Translations under genes and position numbers: made by a program | DNA from: Bog-473 sp963807775 | GTDB taxonomy: Bacteria > Actinomycetota > Acidimicrobiia > Acidimicrobiales > RAAP-2 | DNA: 64,000 nucleotides | Direction: 5' to 3' | Assembly: GCA_963807775.1 (NCBI GenBank) | Contig: CAWECY010000018.1 | Coordinates: 372,001 to 436,000, forward strand | The notes under the pieces: model-generated | What the model saw: the letters and a program-made list of their open reading frames with translations, nothing else | Database searches by the model: none | What the model was told of the DNA's origin: nothing | In this document: positions 17,477-25,520 of the stretch, one piece after another | How positions within the stretch are numbered: position 1 is the first letter of the stretch | Layout of the letters: the number at the start of each line of letters is the position of its first letter

Positions 17477-18436
17477 TCATGAAGCTTCGAGGAATCGAGC
17501 GTAGCGATGTTCGAGGCGCTCAGGGTCCGGTTTGGCCGAACGGCTGCGGGGTACGGCGATGGTCGTTCCGTGCATCTCTTGGAGCCCGTGCTTGAGCATT
17601 GGCCCATCGACCTCGTCGAGCAACCTCTGGTTGATCCGGACCACGAGGCTGGGGGTGATGCCCAGGAAGTTCCGGTCGAAGGCGGCGTGGTGGATCTTGC
17701 ACAAGGCCATTCCGTTGGGGACCACCGGGTCTCCACCTTCCTCGCCGTCACCGATGATGTGGGCGGCGTCGAGTAATTCGACGTGTCGTAGCCGGCATAC
17801 CGCACAACTCGACACGTACGCGTGGAGGACCCGCTCTCGAAACAGGGGCTGGTGCAGCCGTTGCTTGGTCATCCTCGCGGCGTACACCTTCTCGGGCCCG
17901 CTCAGTGTCGAGAAGTCGAGTCCCACCTCGGTGCGCGAGAAGCTCAGCATGAACTCTTGGTGGGCGGCATCCTCCCCGGCGACGTAGACCGGATAGACGG
18001 GCTTGTAAACGCCACGACGCACGCCCACGAAGTAGGCAAGCGGCAGCGCGAACTCCATGGCGCTCCGCAGGGCCCGGTTCGTGGCGAGGTTGGAATCGTC
18101 GCCCTCGTACTTGTAACGCGGATAACCGTCCTCGCCGATGGAGTCGCGGTAGCGGGGCTCGCGACCGAAGCCGGTGAAGGCTGTGGTGATCGATAAGGCT
18201 GCGTCGAGCTGGCGCGGCTTGTGGATCCCACGACCTCGCGTCTGGCGCAGCACGATGGTCTCGCCGGCGCAGGGAAACTCGGCCGTCTGTTCCCAGGTGA
18301 GATTGCCTTCGGCGGACTGGGCGACGAGGGAGTCGAGATAGCCGAACATCGCCTCTCGCACGGCCAGCTCACGCAGGTGGTCCACTGCGACAGCCTGCCA
18401 GCGCCGAGAAGCCGTGGGAAGGACTTGTCGAATCAC
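17477..18436 (-). CDS. HNH restriction-type endonuclease (COG3440-like)
   Basis: 319 residues. The N-terminal domain contains LRQTRGRGIHKPRQLDAALSI and YRDSIGEDGYPRYKYEGDD, followed by LPLAYFVGVRRGVYKPVYPV. This is the domain found in COG3440 putative restriction endonucleases. The C-terminal HNH nuclease has CAVCRLRHVELLDAAHIIGD and NGMALCKIHHAAFDRNFLGI, with the zinc-type cysteines and catalytic histidine. It probably cleaves foreign or modified DNA; recognition is unknown and no methyltransferase is nearby. GTG 18436 overlaps the integrase stop as GTGA; a GTG about 17 codons later is an alternative. A diverged copy of its C-terminus is at 6656-6885. Confidence 0.83.
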   Translation of the reverse strand: MIRQVLPTASRRWQAVAVDHLRELAVREAMFGYLDSLVAQSAEGNLTWEQTAEFPCAGETIVLRQTRGRGIHKPRQLDAALSITTAFTGFGREPRYRDSIGEDGYPRYKYEGDDSNLATNRALRSAMEFALPLAYFVGVRRGVYKPVYPVYVAGEDAAHQEFMLSFSRTEVGLDFSTLSGPEKVYAARMTKQRLHQPLFRERVLHAYVSSCAVCRLRHVELLDAAHIIGDGEEGGDPVVPNGMALCKIHHAAFDRNFLGITPSLVVRINQRLLDEVDGPMLKHGLQEMHGTTIAVPRSRSAKPDPERLEHRYARFLEAS

Positions 18437-19617
18437 GACGTCGAATGACCCCGCTCGGAGCTCTCGGCCTGAGTCTCGAGCATTTGGTCGATGTCGTCGG
18501 CCACCGCCTCGTCCTCGAGCGGCATGGCATGGGCATAGTTGCGCAGCGTGGTCGAGGGGTCCCGATGCCCCAGGCGCTGCTGGGCCCGTAGCAACTCGCC
18601 CCTACCGACGAGGAACGTGGCCACGCTGTGGCGCAACCGGTGCAGCGTGGCCCCGTGGACCTCGGCGGCTCGGGCGAGCGCGGCGAACCAGTGCCCGAGT
18701 GCCCCCGCCGTCAGCCGGACCTGGTGGGTCGTCTCAGGGGAGAAGACCCACGGACCGAGGGCGGCGCCGTCAGGGAGCCTCCCAGCCCAGGTCTCGGCGC
18801 TCGATCGCCACAGCTCGGACGTGCGCCGGCCGAGGGTGAGCCGCCGGGTGCGCCCCGTCTTGGTGGGCCCGAGCACGTCAGCCGAGACGCCGCGGGCGAT
18901 GGTAAGCACCCGGCCCTCAAGGTCGTCGAAGCGCAGGGAAACCAGCTCGCCGCGGCGAGCCCCCGAGTCCGCGGCGAGGCGGACCAGCAAGCGGATCTGT
19001 TCGGCCTTGTGCAGGCGCTCGACATCTTCGGGCGCACTGGCGGCCACCAGCGCGTCGGCGGCTTCGAGCAGGCGGAACACCTCATCGGAACTCAGATGGA
19101 GCCTCGTGCCCGGCCGCTGGGGTCCCCGCATGCCGCTCAGCGGGTTGACGTCGATGATGCGCTCCACATGAGCCCAGCCGACGGCGGAGCGTAGGACGCG
19201 GAAGCGCCCCGAGACGACGGACACCGAGGCGCCGGTGGCACTCCACGCCGCCATGGCGGCGCGCACGTGCTCGGGCTTGAGCGTCGAGACCCGGCGTACC
19301 GCCAGGGGATCAGCACAAAGTGCCTTGGCATTGGAGCGGGCCGAGATCCACGTAGCCGGCCGCCAGTCGTGGTGCGCGCTGAGCCAACGCTCGAGCAGCT
19401 CGCCGACGCTCAGAAACGGCGCGGCCCGCCGGATAGCGCGCCGCTCGGCCCACTCGGCGGCGAGCTCCTTGCGGAAAAGCTCGGCCTCTTCGGCGCAGCC
19501 GTGGAAGGAGAACGAGCGCTGCACCGTGCGCCCCGACACCGGATCGACCCCGACGGCGACGCGGATCTCCCACACACCAGGGCTGCGTTCGCGCATGGTG
19601 CCGGTCCCCCACGCCAT
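18433..19617 (-). CDS. Tyrosine recombinase / phage-type integrase
   Basis: 394 residues. An N-terminal arm-binding domain and SAM-like core-binding domain are followed by the catalytic domain: Arg in ADSGARRGELVSLRFDDLE, HxxR in LHRLRHSVATFL, GH in QQRLGHRDPSTTLRNYAHAM, with the nucleophile Tyr in the last block. All catalytic positions are present. It lies 95 bp from the tRNA-Arg gene whose 3' half is duplicated at the far end of the island, so it is the island's integrase. The stop overlaps the downstream HNH gene (GTGA). Confidence 0.93.
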   Translation of the reverse strand: MAWGTGTMRERSPGVWEIRVAVGVDPVSGRTVQRSFSFHGCAEEAELFRKELAAEWAERRAIRRAAPFLSVGELLERWLSAHHDWRPATWISARSNAKALCADPLAVRRVSTLKPEHVRAAMAAWSATGASVSVVSGRFRVLRSAVGWAHVERIIDVNPLSGMRGPQRPGTRLHLSSDEVFRLLEAADALVAASAPEDVERLHKAEQIRLLVRLAADSGARRGELVSLRFDDLEGRVLTIARGVSADVLGPTKTGRTRRLTLGRRTSELWRSSAETWAGRLPDGAALGPWVFSPETTHQVRLTAGALGHWFAALARAAEVHGATLHRLRHSVATFLVGRGELLRAQQRLGHRDPSTTLRNYAHAMPLEDEAVADDIDQMLETQAESSERGHSTS

Positions 19618-19627
19618 GCGCGCAAAA

Positions 19628-19647
19628 GTAGGGACGAATGTAGGGAC
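19628..19647. repeat. Direct repeats upstream of integrase, possible arm sites
   Basis: Two copies of GTAGGGAC at 19628-19635 and 19640-19647, spaced 12 bp apart, lie between the integrase start and attR. Such near-helical-turn repeats are typical of integrase arm-type sites. No third copy is evident at the left end, so the role is a guess. Confidence 0.4.
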
Positions 19648-19709
19648 AGCGCGCGGATCCCTGGTCCGCGACGAGAGGGCTTTATCATCGCTACGCTGGG
19701 CCTACGCGG

Positions 19710-19755
19710 CGCGCGCTCGGAGGGATTCGAACCCCCAACCTTCTGATCCGTAGTC
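19710..19755. repeat. attR: 46-bp direct repeat within tRNA-Arg
   Basis: Identical over 46 bp to 10356-10401. It covers the 3' half of the intact tRNA and marks the right boundary of the integrated island. Confidence 0.9.
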
Positions 19756-19785
19756 AGATGCTCTAGTCCGTTGAGCTACGAGCGC
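19712..19785 (-). tRNA. tRNA-Arg (anticodon ACG)
   Basis: The minus strand folds as a cloverleaf. The acceptor stem pairs GCGCTCG with CGAGCGC, the D arm contains GCTC and GAGC, and the anticodon stem TCTGA/TCAGA encloses loop CTACGGA, which gives anticodon ACG. The T arm is GGGGG-TTCGAAT-CCCTC. A discriminator G follows, and CCA is not encoded. Its 3' half is the attachment site of the adjacent island, and the gene remains complete. Confidence 0.95.
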
Positions 19786-19888
19786 TGGGTGAGACGAGCA
19801 AGTGTACCGGCCGAAGCGGTCTCGCCCTGAGGGACCGTGGCGGGCCTGCCGCCCTGCCCAGGGGGCGAAATACCTCGTCCTGCACGAG

Positions 19889-20866
19889 CTATGTGCCGTT
19901 TGCGACCGACGAGCGCCCCGTCGAGGAGTCCACGCCGTTCGAACTCCCTGGCCCAGTGACGGAATGCCCAGCGTCTGGCTCCTGAGCGCCCTCGCCGGCG
20001 CCCGATCCGGCGGCCGCACCACCACTGAGCTTCGCACCGCCTGGTCGTGTTCCCGGTTGCCCGGTCGCTCCCGGGTGCGCGATCCCCGATCCCGTGTTCT
20101 TGGCCGCCCCTTGGGCTGAACCCGAGGAGGGAGTGCCGGCTCGACCGCCCGCGGAGGCAGGAGTCGTGCCGGCACCACCAGTTTCGGTCTGGCCACCGCT
20201 CGGACCACCCGACGTCGCCGCCCCACCGGGTGCCGTTGCCCCTGATCCGGCCGCGGATCCCTGCCCGCTGCCGGACGCCACGGCGCCGTGCCCGACCCTG
20301 GCGCCCGCCCGGCATCCCGGCCAGGTACGTAGCTCCTGCACCAACAATGGCCCTGGCGCGCTGAGCAGGTATCGGCAAGCCTGCTGGAGCAGCTGGGGAG
20401 TCGATCCGCCCACCTGTGCCTTTTGTGGCGGATCCAGCTGGCGGTACAGGTTGGATAGCTGGCGACCGGCCGCGGCGACGCTCTTGGGGTTCGGTGACGT
20501 GGTTTGCAGGACGCCGAGCAACGTGGCCGAGGCATTCTGGGCGTTCACTACCGGCTGAGGCGTCACCGGCAAGCCGATCGTGGTCGCCAGGTTGCGGACG
20601 GCGGGGGGGACGGGCGCACCGGCGGCGAAGGCGATACCCGGTCCTGCGACGACCGCTGCGACGACGGCACCAGCTGCCGCCCACCGGCGTCGCGTCCAGG
20701 GCAGCGCCTGCCGGTGTCGCACCGGCTGGGAGGGTATGCACGCCACCGCGGCACGAAGGGCCGTCACGGTCTCTTCGGGTGGGTGCAGCTCCGTCGGCGC
20801 GAAGGCAGCCTCGAGCTCGGACAGCAGGTCGTCCTCCCAGGTACGGGTCGCCTCAAACGTCGGCAT
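19889..20866 (-). CDS. Membrane-anchored anti-sigma-factor-like protein
   Basis: 325 residues. The N-terminal cytoplasmic region (TWEDDLLSELEAAFAP) precedes a single membrane helix at about residues 61-80 (WAAAGAVVAAVVAGPGIAFA). An extracytoplasmic part follows: a helical stretch to about 190, then a long Gly/Ser/Ala/Pro-rich tail. No HxxxCxxC zinc anti-sigma motif is visible. Its start ATG 20866 overlaps the sigma gene's 3' end by 14 bp, the usual layout of an ECF sigma and its cognate anti-sigma. The anti-sigma role is inferred from context and topology. Confidence 0.7.
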   Translation of the reverse strand: MPTFEATRTWEDDLLSELEAAFAPTELHPPEETVTALRAAVACIPSQPVRHRQALPWTRRRWAAAGAVVAAVVAGPGIAFAAGAPVPPAVRNLATTIGLPVTPQPVVNAQNASATLLGVLQTTSPNPKSVAAAGRQLSNLYRQLDPPQKAQVGGSTPQLLQQACRYLLSAPGPLLVQELRTWPGCRAGARVGHGAVASGSGQGSAAGSGATAPGGAATSGGPSGGQTETGGAGTTPASAGGRAGTPSSGSAQGAAKNTGSGIAHPGATGQPGTRPGGAKLSGGAAAGSGAGEGAQEPDAGHSVTGPGSSNGVDSSTGRSSVANGT

Positions 20867-21410
20867 CGTCCAGCTCCATGAAGGTCCGCAGGCGGGAGAG
20901 CGCACGAGACTGCGCAGATCTCACCGCGCCCGGCCGCTTGGACAGCATGGACGCCACCTGCTCGGCGCTGAGCCCCGCGATGACGCGCAACTCGAGCAAC
21001 TCCCTCTCCCCGTCGCTCAGCAGAGCGAAGCAACGGCGCAGCTGTGCATGCTCGTCGCCCAGATCGAGAGACTCGTCCGGAAGGTCCATTGTCCCAGGCA
21101 TAGTGACATTGCCGGCCATCGCGTAGCGCTGCTCGCGCGTCGTGGCACGGAAGTGGTCGACCACCAAATTGTGCGCAATGCCGAAGACCCAGCCGTCGAA
21201 GCCAGCCGGTCCGGGGTGGAAACGATGGACGCCGGCGACAGCGCGCGTCATGGTCTCGCTCACGACATCCTCGATCTCCGGAGGAGGGACCCGCCTGGCG
21301 ACGAAGGCCCGCAGACGCGGGTAGAGCGAGGCCAAGAGCTGAGCCCAGGCGTCCTGATCTCCTCGCCGAGCTTTGTCGACCAGATGATCCAAATTTGGGT
21401 CACATTCCAT
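20853..21410 (-). CDS. ECF-type RNA polymerase sigma factor
   Basis: 185 residues. Region 2 is seen in LLASLYPRLRAFVARRVPPPEIEDVVSETMTRA and DGWVFGIAHNLVVDHFR. Region 4 is seen in ALLSDGERELLELRVIAGLSAEQVASMLSKRPGAVRSAQSRAL, a clear helix-turn-helix. It directs RNA polymerase to a small regulon in response to an external signal. It overlaps the downstream membrane protein gene and is divergent from the secreted DUF5666 gene, which is a plausible target. Confidence 0.92.
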   Translation of the reverse strand: MECDPNLDHLVDKARRGDQDAWAQLLASLYPRLRAFVARRVPPPEIEDVVSETMTRAVAGVHRFHPGPAGFDGWVFGIAHNLVVDHFRATTREQRYAMAGNVTMPGTMDLPDESLDLGDEHAQLRRCFALLSDGERELLELRVIAGLSAEQVASMLSKRPGAVRSAQSRALSRLRTFMELDDADV

Positions 21411-21616
21411 GGCACCACGTACGACGTCGCTCGATAATCCCCAGTGTTACGGATGAATCCTTAAATAATCAGAAATTCTCTCGATTCGGTCGTGACACGC
21501 GCCCATTCGGACCGAAGAAGCCAGTGCGAGCGAAGGGAGTGCCCTGTGTGCTGCGGCACGGGGCCGGACACCAAAATGGGCGGGCGGGCATGGTCCCGCC
21601 GATGGGAGACATGATC

Positions 21617-23347
21617 ATGGGAAGAGGATCAAGGACCGCACTGTTCGTCGTGGCCGCCGGCCTGGCGGGCGCGCTCACGTTGGGAGGCATGGGAAGCACC
21701 TGGGCAGCGTCGTCGCACAGCACACACGGGCCGCGGCATCACCACCACCACGTCCGGACCATCTCGGGCACGGTGACCTCCCTCGGAAGCGGCAGCTTCG
21801 TGCTCACTGAGTCCAACGGCACCGCCATCACGGTGGACGTGAACTCGTCGACCAAGTACTCCGAGACCGGCACCAAGACGGCGCCCAGTGGTGTGGCCCA
21901 AAACGAGCGCGTCGTGGTCGTGCCGACCAAGGGCACCTCGCCCACGGCGACGACGATCACCGCGGCGCGCGTGCTCATTGAGCTGACCCAGGTCAGCGGC
22001 ATGGTGCAGACGGTCGGCGGCAGCTCGTTCACCGTCGTGACCCAAGGCGGACTGGTCCAGACGGTCGACACGTCGGGAACGACGACCTACACCAAGGACG
22101 GCACCACCGAAAGCGGTGTCAGCTCGGGTGAGTACGTGAGCGCCTTCGGCACCCCCGACACCACCAACCCGTCGCAGCTCGACGCGCAGTTCGTCGACAT
22201 CTACACGCCACCTACCCCGCCCACACCGCATCGCTACCTCGGGGCGGTCTCGGGCACCGTGACCTCGCTCGGAAGCGGCAGCTTCGTGCTCACTGAGTCC
22301 AACGGCACCACCACCATCACGGTGGACGTGAACTCGTCGACCAAGTACTCCGAGACCGGTACCAAGACGGCGCCCAGCGGGGTGGCCCAAAACGAGCGTG
22401 TCGTGGTCGTGCCGACCCAGGGCACCTCGCCTACGGCGACGACGATCACTGCGGCACGCGTGCTGATCGTGCTGACCCAGGTCAGCGGCATGGTGCAGAC
22501 GGTCGGAGGCAGCTCGTTCACCGTCGTGACCCAAGGCGGACTGGTCCAGACGGTCGACACGTCGGGAACGACGACCTACACCAAGGACGGCACCACCGAG
22601 AGCGGCGTCAGCTCGGGTGAGTACGTGAGCGCCTTCGGCACCCCCGACACCACCGACCCGTCGCAGCTCGACGCCCAGTTCGTCGACATCTACACGCCGG
22701 GCAGCGGGCCGTGGCATCAGGCCGGCTTCGGGCTCTGGGGCTACCCCGCCACCTCGGGGATTCACGGTGGACCGGGTGCGCACGGCACGACAGCGGCACC
22801 GTTCGGCGCCCCCGGCCCGGGTCATGGCCAGGGCCAGGGCCAGGCTCCCGGCGTCGTCGGCACGGTGAAGTCGGTCACCGGGGACGACATCGTGGTCGAG
22901 ACCGCCAGCGGCTCGTCGACCACGGTCGTGGTAAGCGACTCCACCAAATACCTGGGCCCCTCGGCGAGCAGCGGCCTGAACGGCGTCGGCACCGGCGACA
23001 AGATCGCGGCCTTCGGGACCACGGACAGTTCCGGCGACTTCGACGCCACGGTGGTGATCGTCGGAACCGGAACGACCCCGCCGCCGACGGGCCACGGCGC
23101 CATCGGTACAGCGTCGACGCCCGGCGTCCGGCCCGGCCAGGGAAACCCGGGCGGAACCACCACGCCGCCCTCGTGGTCCGATGCCGGCTCCACCGCCGGG
23201 CACCCGGGACCGTCGGCCCCCACGCCGACCGGCGGGCAGGGGTCGGGTACGCACTCCTTCGGCGGAGGCACGGGGACGCCGGCCCCAACGGCCGGCTCCC
23301 CGGAAGGGCAGGGCGGCACGCCAAGCCACGGCGCCAGCGGGCGCTGA
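21617..23347 (+). CDS. Secreted DUF5666 repeat protein
   Basis: About 576 residues from ATG 21617 (GGGAG seven bases upstream). A Sec signal peptide (ALFVVAAGLAGALTLGGMGSTWAAS) is followed by a His-rich spacer. Then come two almost identical domains of about 150 residues, each with SGTVTSLGSGSFVLTESNGT and VTQGGLVQTVDTSGTTTYTK. A third diverged DUF5666-like domain (VVGTVKSVTGDDIVVETASG) and a Gly/Pro/Thr-rich tail follow. The domains are small beta folds found in exported actinobacterial proteins; function unknown. It is divergent from the sigma/anti-sigma pair. Confidence 0.78.
   Translation: MGRGSRTALFVVAAGLAGALTLGGMGSTWAASSHSTHGPRHHHHHVRTISGTVTSLGSGSFVLTESNGTAITVDVNSSTKYSETGTKTAPSGVAQNERVVVVPTKGTSPTATTITAARVLIELTQVSGMVQTVGGSSFTVVTQGGLVQTVDTSGTTTYTKDGTTESGVSSGEYVSAFGTPDTTNPSQLDAQFVDIYTPPTPPTPHRYLGAVSGTVTSLGSGSFVLTESNGTTTITVDVNSSTKYSETGTKTAPSGVAQNERVVVVPTQGTSPTATTITAARVLIVLTQVSGMVQTVGGSSFTVVTQGGLVQTVDTSGTTTYTKDGTTESGVSSGEYVSAFGTPDTTDPSQLDAQFVDIYTPGSGPWHQAGFGLWGYPATSGIHGGPGAHGTTAAPFGAPGPGHGQGQGQAPGVVGTVKSVTGDDIVVETASGSSTTVVVSDSTKYLGPSASSGLNGVGTGDKIAAFGTTDSSGDFDATVVIVGTGTTPPPTGHGAIGTASTPGVRPGQGNPGGTTTPPSWSDAGSTAGHPGPSAPTPTGGQGSGTHSFGGGTGTPAPTAGSPEGQGGTPSHGASGR
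21762..22698 (+). repeat. Tandem duplication of a 450-bp coding unit
   Basis: The unit 21762-22209 recurs at 22248-22698 with few differences, one being a 3-bp insertion (an extra Thr codon). The near-identity at synonymous sites points to recent duplication or ongoing gene conversion inside the DUF5666 gene. Confidence 0.9.
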
Positions 23348-23367
23348 CGGCCTGACGCGGCAGGCCG
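23348..23367. terminator. Stem-loop between convergent genes
   Basis: CGGCCTG (23348-23354) pairs with CAGGCCG (23361-23367) around a 6-base loop, immediately after the stop of the DUF5666 gene and before the end of the convergent P450 gene. There is no T-run, so termination is a guess from position. Confidence 0.4.
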
Positions 23368-23394
23368 CCGTCCGGAACGGGACCCGGGCGGCGG

Positions 23395-24597
23395 TCAGAT
23401 CGCGATGGGAAGGTTGGTGTAACCCCGGACGGTGCTGGTGTAGAGGGGCACGGCGCCATCGAGGTCGACCGACCACTCCGGGAAGCGTTTGAAGGTCTCC
23501 TCCAGCGCGATGCGACCCTCGGTCCGGGCCAGGGCTGCCCCCAGGCAGAAGTGGATGCCGTAGCCGAAGGACAGGTGGTGGTCCATCTTCCGGTGGACGT
23601 CGAAGCGGTCGGCGTCCGGGTAGGCACGCTCGTCGCGGCCGGCCGAGCCGGTGATCATCACGACCTTCGAGCTGGCCGGGATGGTCTGGCCGTGGACCTC
23701 GACATCGGCCGTGCACCAGCGGCTCTGCACCGGTGACGGCGCCTCGTACCGGAGCAGTTCCTCCACCGCATTGGGGATGAGCTCCGGGCTGGCGGCCAAT
23801 TCGGCCCGCTGGCCCGGGTTGTTGTCCAGCGTCAGCGCGGCCCAGCCGAGGAGGCGGGCCACCGTCTCGGTGCCGGCGCTCCCGATCAGCACCGCGAAGT
23901 TGACCGCCTGATCGTCGGTGAGGCGCCGCAGTTCGCCGTCGTCGTCCACGATCTCGAGGTTCACCAGGTCGGTGAACATGTCGTCGCGCGGGTTCTTCCG
24001 GCGCTCGGCCAGCACGCCGGACACGTAGGCGTGCAACTCGAGCATGGCGGTGGTGGCGACGTCGTTGGACATCCCCTTCTCGGGATCGAGCGTGAACGAC
24101 ACGTCGATGAGGTGGCGGACCATGTCGCGCTCGTCGGGTGGCACGCCGAGCAGAGCGGCGATCACGTAGGCGGGCACCTTGGCCCCGAAGTCCTGGACGT
24201 AGTCGAACGAGCTCTGGCCGACCAGGCCGTCGAGCAGGCCGGCGCAGAGGGTGCGAATGTCCTGCTCCAGCTCCATCATGCGGCGCGGCGTGAACGCCTT
24301 GGAGACCAACCGGCGGTAGCGGGTGTGCTCGGGCGGGTCCATGAAGATCATGATCTCCATGGACGTCTTCTCGGCCGTGATCATCTCCATCACGGTGCCG
24401 TGGGAGGAGCAGAAGGTCTTCGGGTCGCGGCTGAAGGCGTCCACGTCGGCGAAGCGGCTCACGGCGTAGAAGTCGTGCTGCTCGTTGTAATAGAGCGGCG
24501 CCTCATCACGAAGGCGCTTCCAGATCGGGTGCGGGTCGACCTTGTACTTCTCGTCGAGGGGGTCCCAGGCGAGCGGTTCGGTGTCGACGGCGGTCAT
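23395..24597 (-). CDS. Cytochrome P450
   Basis: 400 residues from ATG 24597. The I-helix motif is LIGSAGTETVARLLG, the ExxR motif EELLRYE, and the heme loop FGYGIHFCLG has the ligand Cys351. The N-terminal sequence (YKVDPHPIWKRLRDEAPLYYNEQHDFYAVSR) is the usual one of soluble actinobacterial P450s of lipid or terpenoid metabolism. Substrate unknown. A ROK kinase lies 47 bp upstream on the same strand; the functional link is unclear. Confidence 0.94.
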   Translation of the reverse strand: MTAVDTEPLAWDPLDEKYKVDPHPIWKRLRDEAPLYYNEQHDFYAVSRFADVDAFSRDPKTFCSSHGTVMEMITAEKTSMEIMIFMDPPEHTRYRRLVSKAFTPRRMMELEQDIRTLCAGLLDGLVGQSSFDYVQDFGAKVPAYVIAALLGVPPDERDMVRHLIDVSFTLDPEKGMSNDVATTAMLELHAYVSGVLAERRKNPRDDMFTDLVNLEIVDDDGELRRLTDDQAVNFAVLIGSAGTETVARLLGWAALTLDNNPGQRAELAASPELIPNAVEELLRYEAPSPVQSRWCTADVEVHGQTIPASSKVVMITGSAGRDERAYPDADRFDVHRKMDHHLSFGYGIHFCLGAALARTEGRIALEETFKRFPEWSVDLDGAVPLYTSTVRGYTNLPIAI

Positions 24598-24644
24598 GGC
24601 GCGGTAGGTCCCTTCGGGCTCAGGAGCTCGGCGCGATCGGTCGA

Positions 24645-25484
24645 TCAAACGCCAAGGTGGTGGGCTTCCCACAGCTTGATCCCGCCCAGGATGCCGGCGG
24701 TGTTGTCGACCACCGTGATGCGCTCGAGCACCTCGCCCAGGTCGCGGCGGTTGATGCGGGGGGCGTTGCCGCCGCCGATGTAAAGGTGGTCGAAGAAGGT
24801 CGCAGCATCGAGATAGGCGATGGCTTTTCGGACCCGACGGTTCCAGCGCTTGTCGCCGATCTTCTTGCGGGTGGGCTCGCCCAGCTGCTGGTTGAAGGTC
24901 TCGCCCTGGCGGAACTCGATGTGGGAGAACTCCACGTGAGGGAGGAGCCCGCCCTCCATGAAGAACGCCGTGCCGAAGCCGGTGCCCAGAGTGACGACGG
25001 CCTCGAAGCCCTGGCCCGTGACGACGGCGGCACCCTGGACGTCGGCGTCGTTGGCCACCCGGCAGGGCTTGCCGAGGGCATCGGAAAGGGCTTGGGCCAG
25101 GTCGAAGTGGGACCAGGCCTTGACCAGGTTGGGATCGACCTTGGTCTCGGGACCCTTGGTGGTCACGAAGTGCGGCGCGCTCAGCACCTGGCCCAGGCGC
25201 ACCATGCCAGGGAAGCCGGCCGAGATGCGGTCGACCCCGGGCAGCTTCTTGGCCAGGCCGGTGAGCTTCTCGACCATGAGGTCGGGCGACATGGGATACG
25301 TGGTCGGGACTCTGACCGGGTCGGCTACGAGGGCGCCGGAACTGTCGAGAACGCTGGCCTTGAGACCGGTGCCGCCGATGTCGATGGCCAACGTGAAGGG
25401 GTGGGCCGGCGCGGCGGCGTGCTTGGGCGTGGCGGGGGCGGGAGCGTTGGTGGGCGTGTCCTCCACGGCAGGGACGTTAGCCAT
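24645..25484 (-). CDS. ROK-family / polyphosphate-glucokinase-like kinase
   Basis: About 279 residues from ATG 25484. The ATP phosphate-binding motif is LAIDIGGTGLKASVLD, the catalytic-base motif VANDADVQG, and the second phosphate motif TLGTGFGTA. All match polyphosphate- or ATP-dependent glucokinases of actinobacteria, which phosphorylate glucose at C6. The canonical ROK zinc-binding CXCGXXGC motif is absent, as in PPGK enzymes. The N-terminal 30 residues are Ala/Pro-rich. It is followed by the P450 and preceded by a TetR gene on the same strand. Confidence 0.85.
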   Translation of the reverse strand: MANVPAVEDTPTNAPAPATPKHAAAPAHPFTLAIDIGGTGLKASVLDSSGALVADPVRVPTTYPMSPDLMVEKLTGLAKKLPGVDRISAGFPGMVRLGQVLSAPHFVTTKGPETKVDPNLVKAWSHFDLAQALSDALGKPCRVANDADVQGAAVVTGQGFEAVVTLGTGFGTAFFMEGGLLPHVEFSHIEFRQGETFNQQLGEPTRKKIGDKRWNRRVRKAIAYLDAATFFDHLYIGGGNAPRINRRDLGEVLERITVVDNTAGILGGIKLWEAHHLGV

Positions 25485-25520
25485 GGAGGGCTCAGGCAAG
25501 ATCCGGCGCGGCCGATCCGG

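Larger units (their letters stand above)
10356..19755 (-). mobile_element. tRNA-Arg-integrated genomic island, about 9.4 kb
   Basis: The island is bounded by perfect 46-bp repeats (10356-10401 and 19710-19755). A tyrosine integrase lies next to the intact tRNA at the right end. All seven genes lie on the minus strand: integrase, HNH endonuclease, SNF2 helicase, SWIM protein, DUF6933-like protein, AbiEi-like antitoxin and AbiEii-like toxin. There are no conjugation or phage structural genes, so it is either mobilised in trans or a satellite-type element. The cargo is typical of defence islands. A diverged fragment of its HNH gene lies outside at 6302-6871, hinting at an earlier related element at the site. 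Confidence 0.85.

Noticed and set aside
21629..23716. A long minus-strand frame opposite the DUF5666 gene.
   Set aside because: It is the antisense shadow of the repeats and crosses into the P450 gene; no motif is found.
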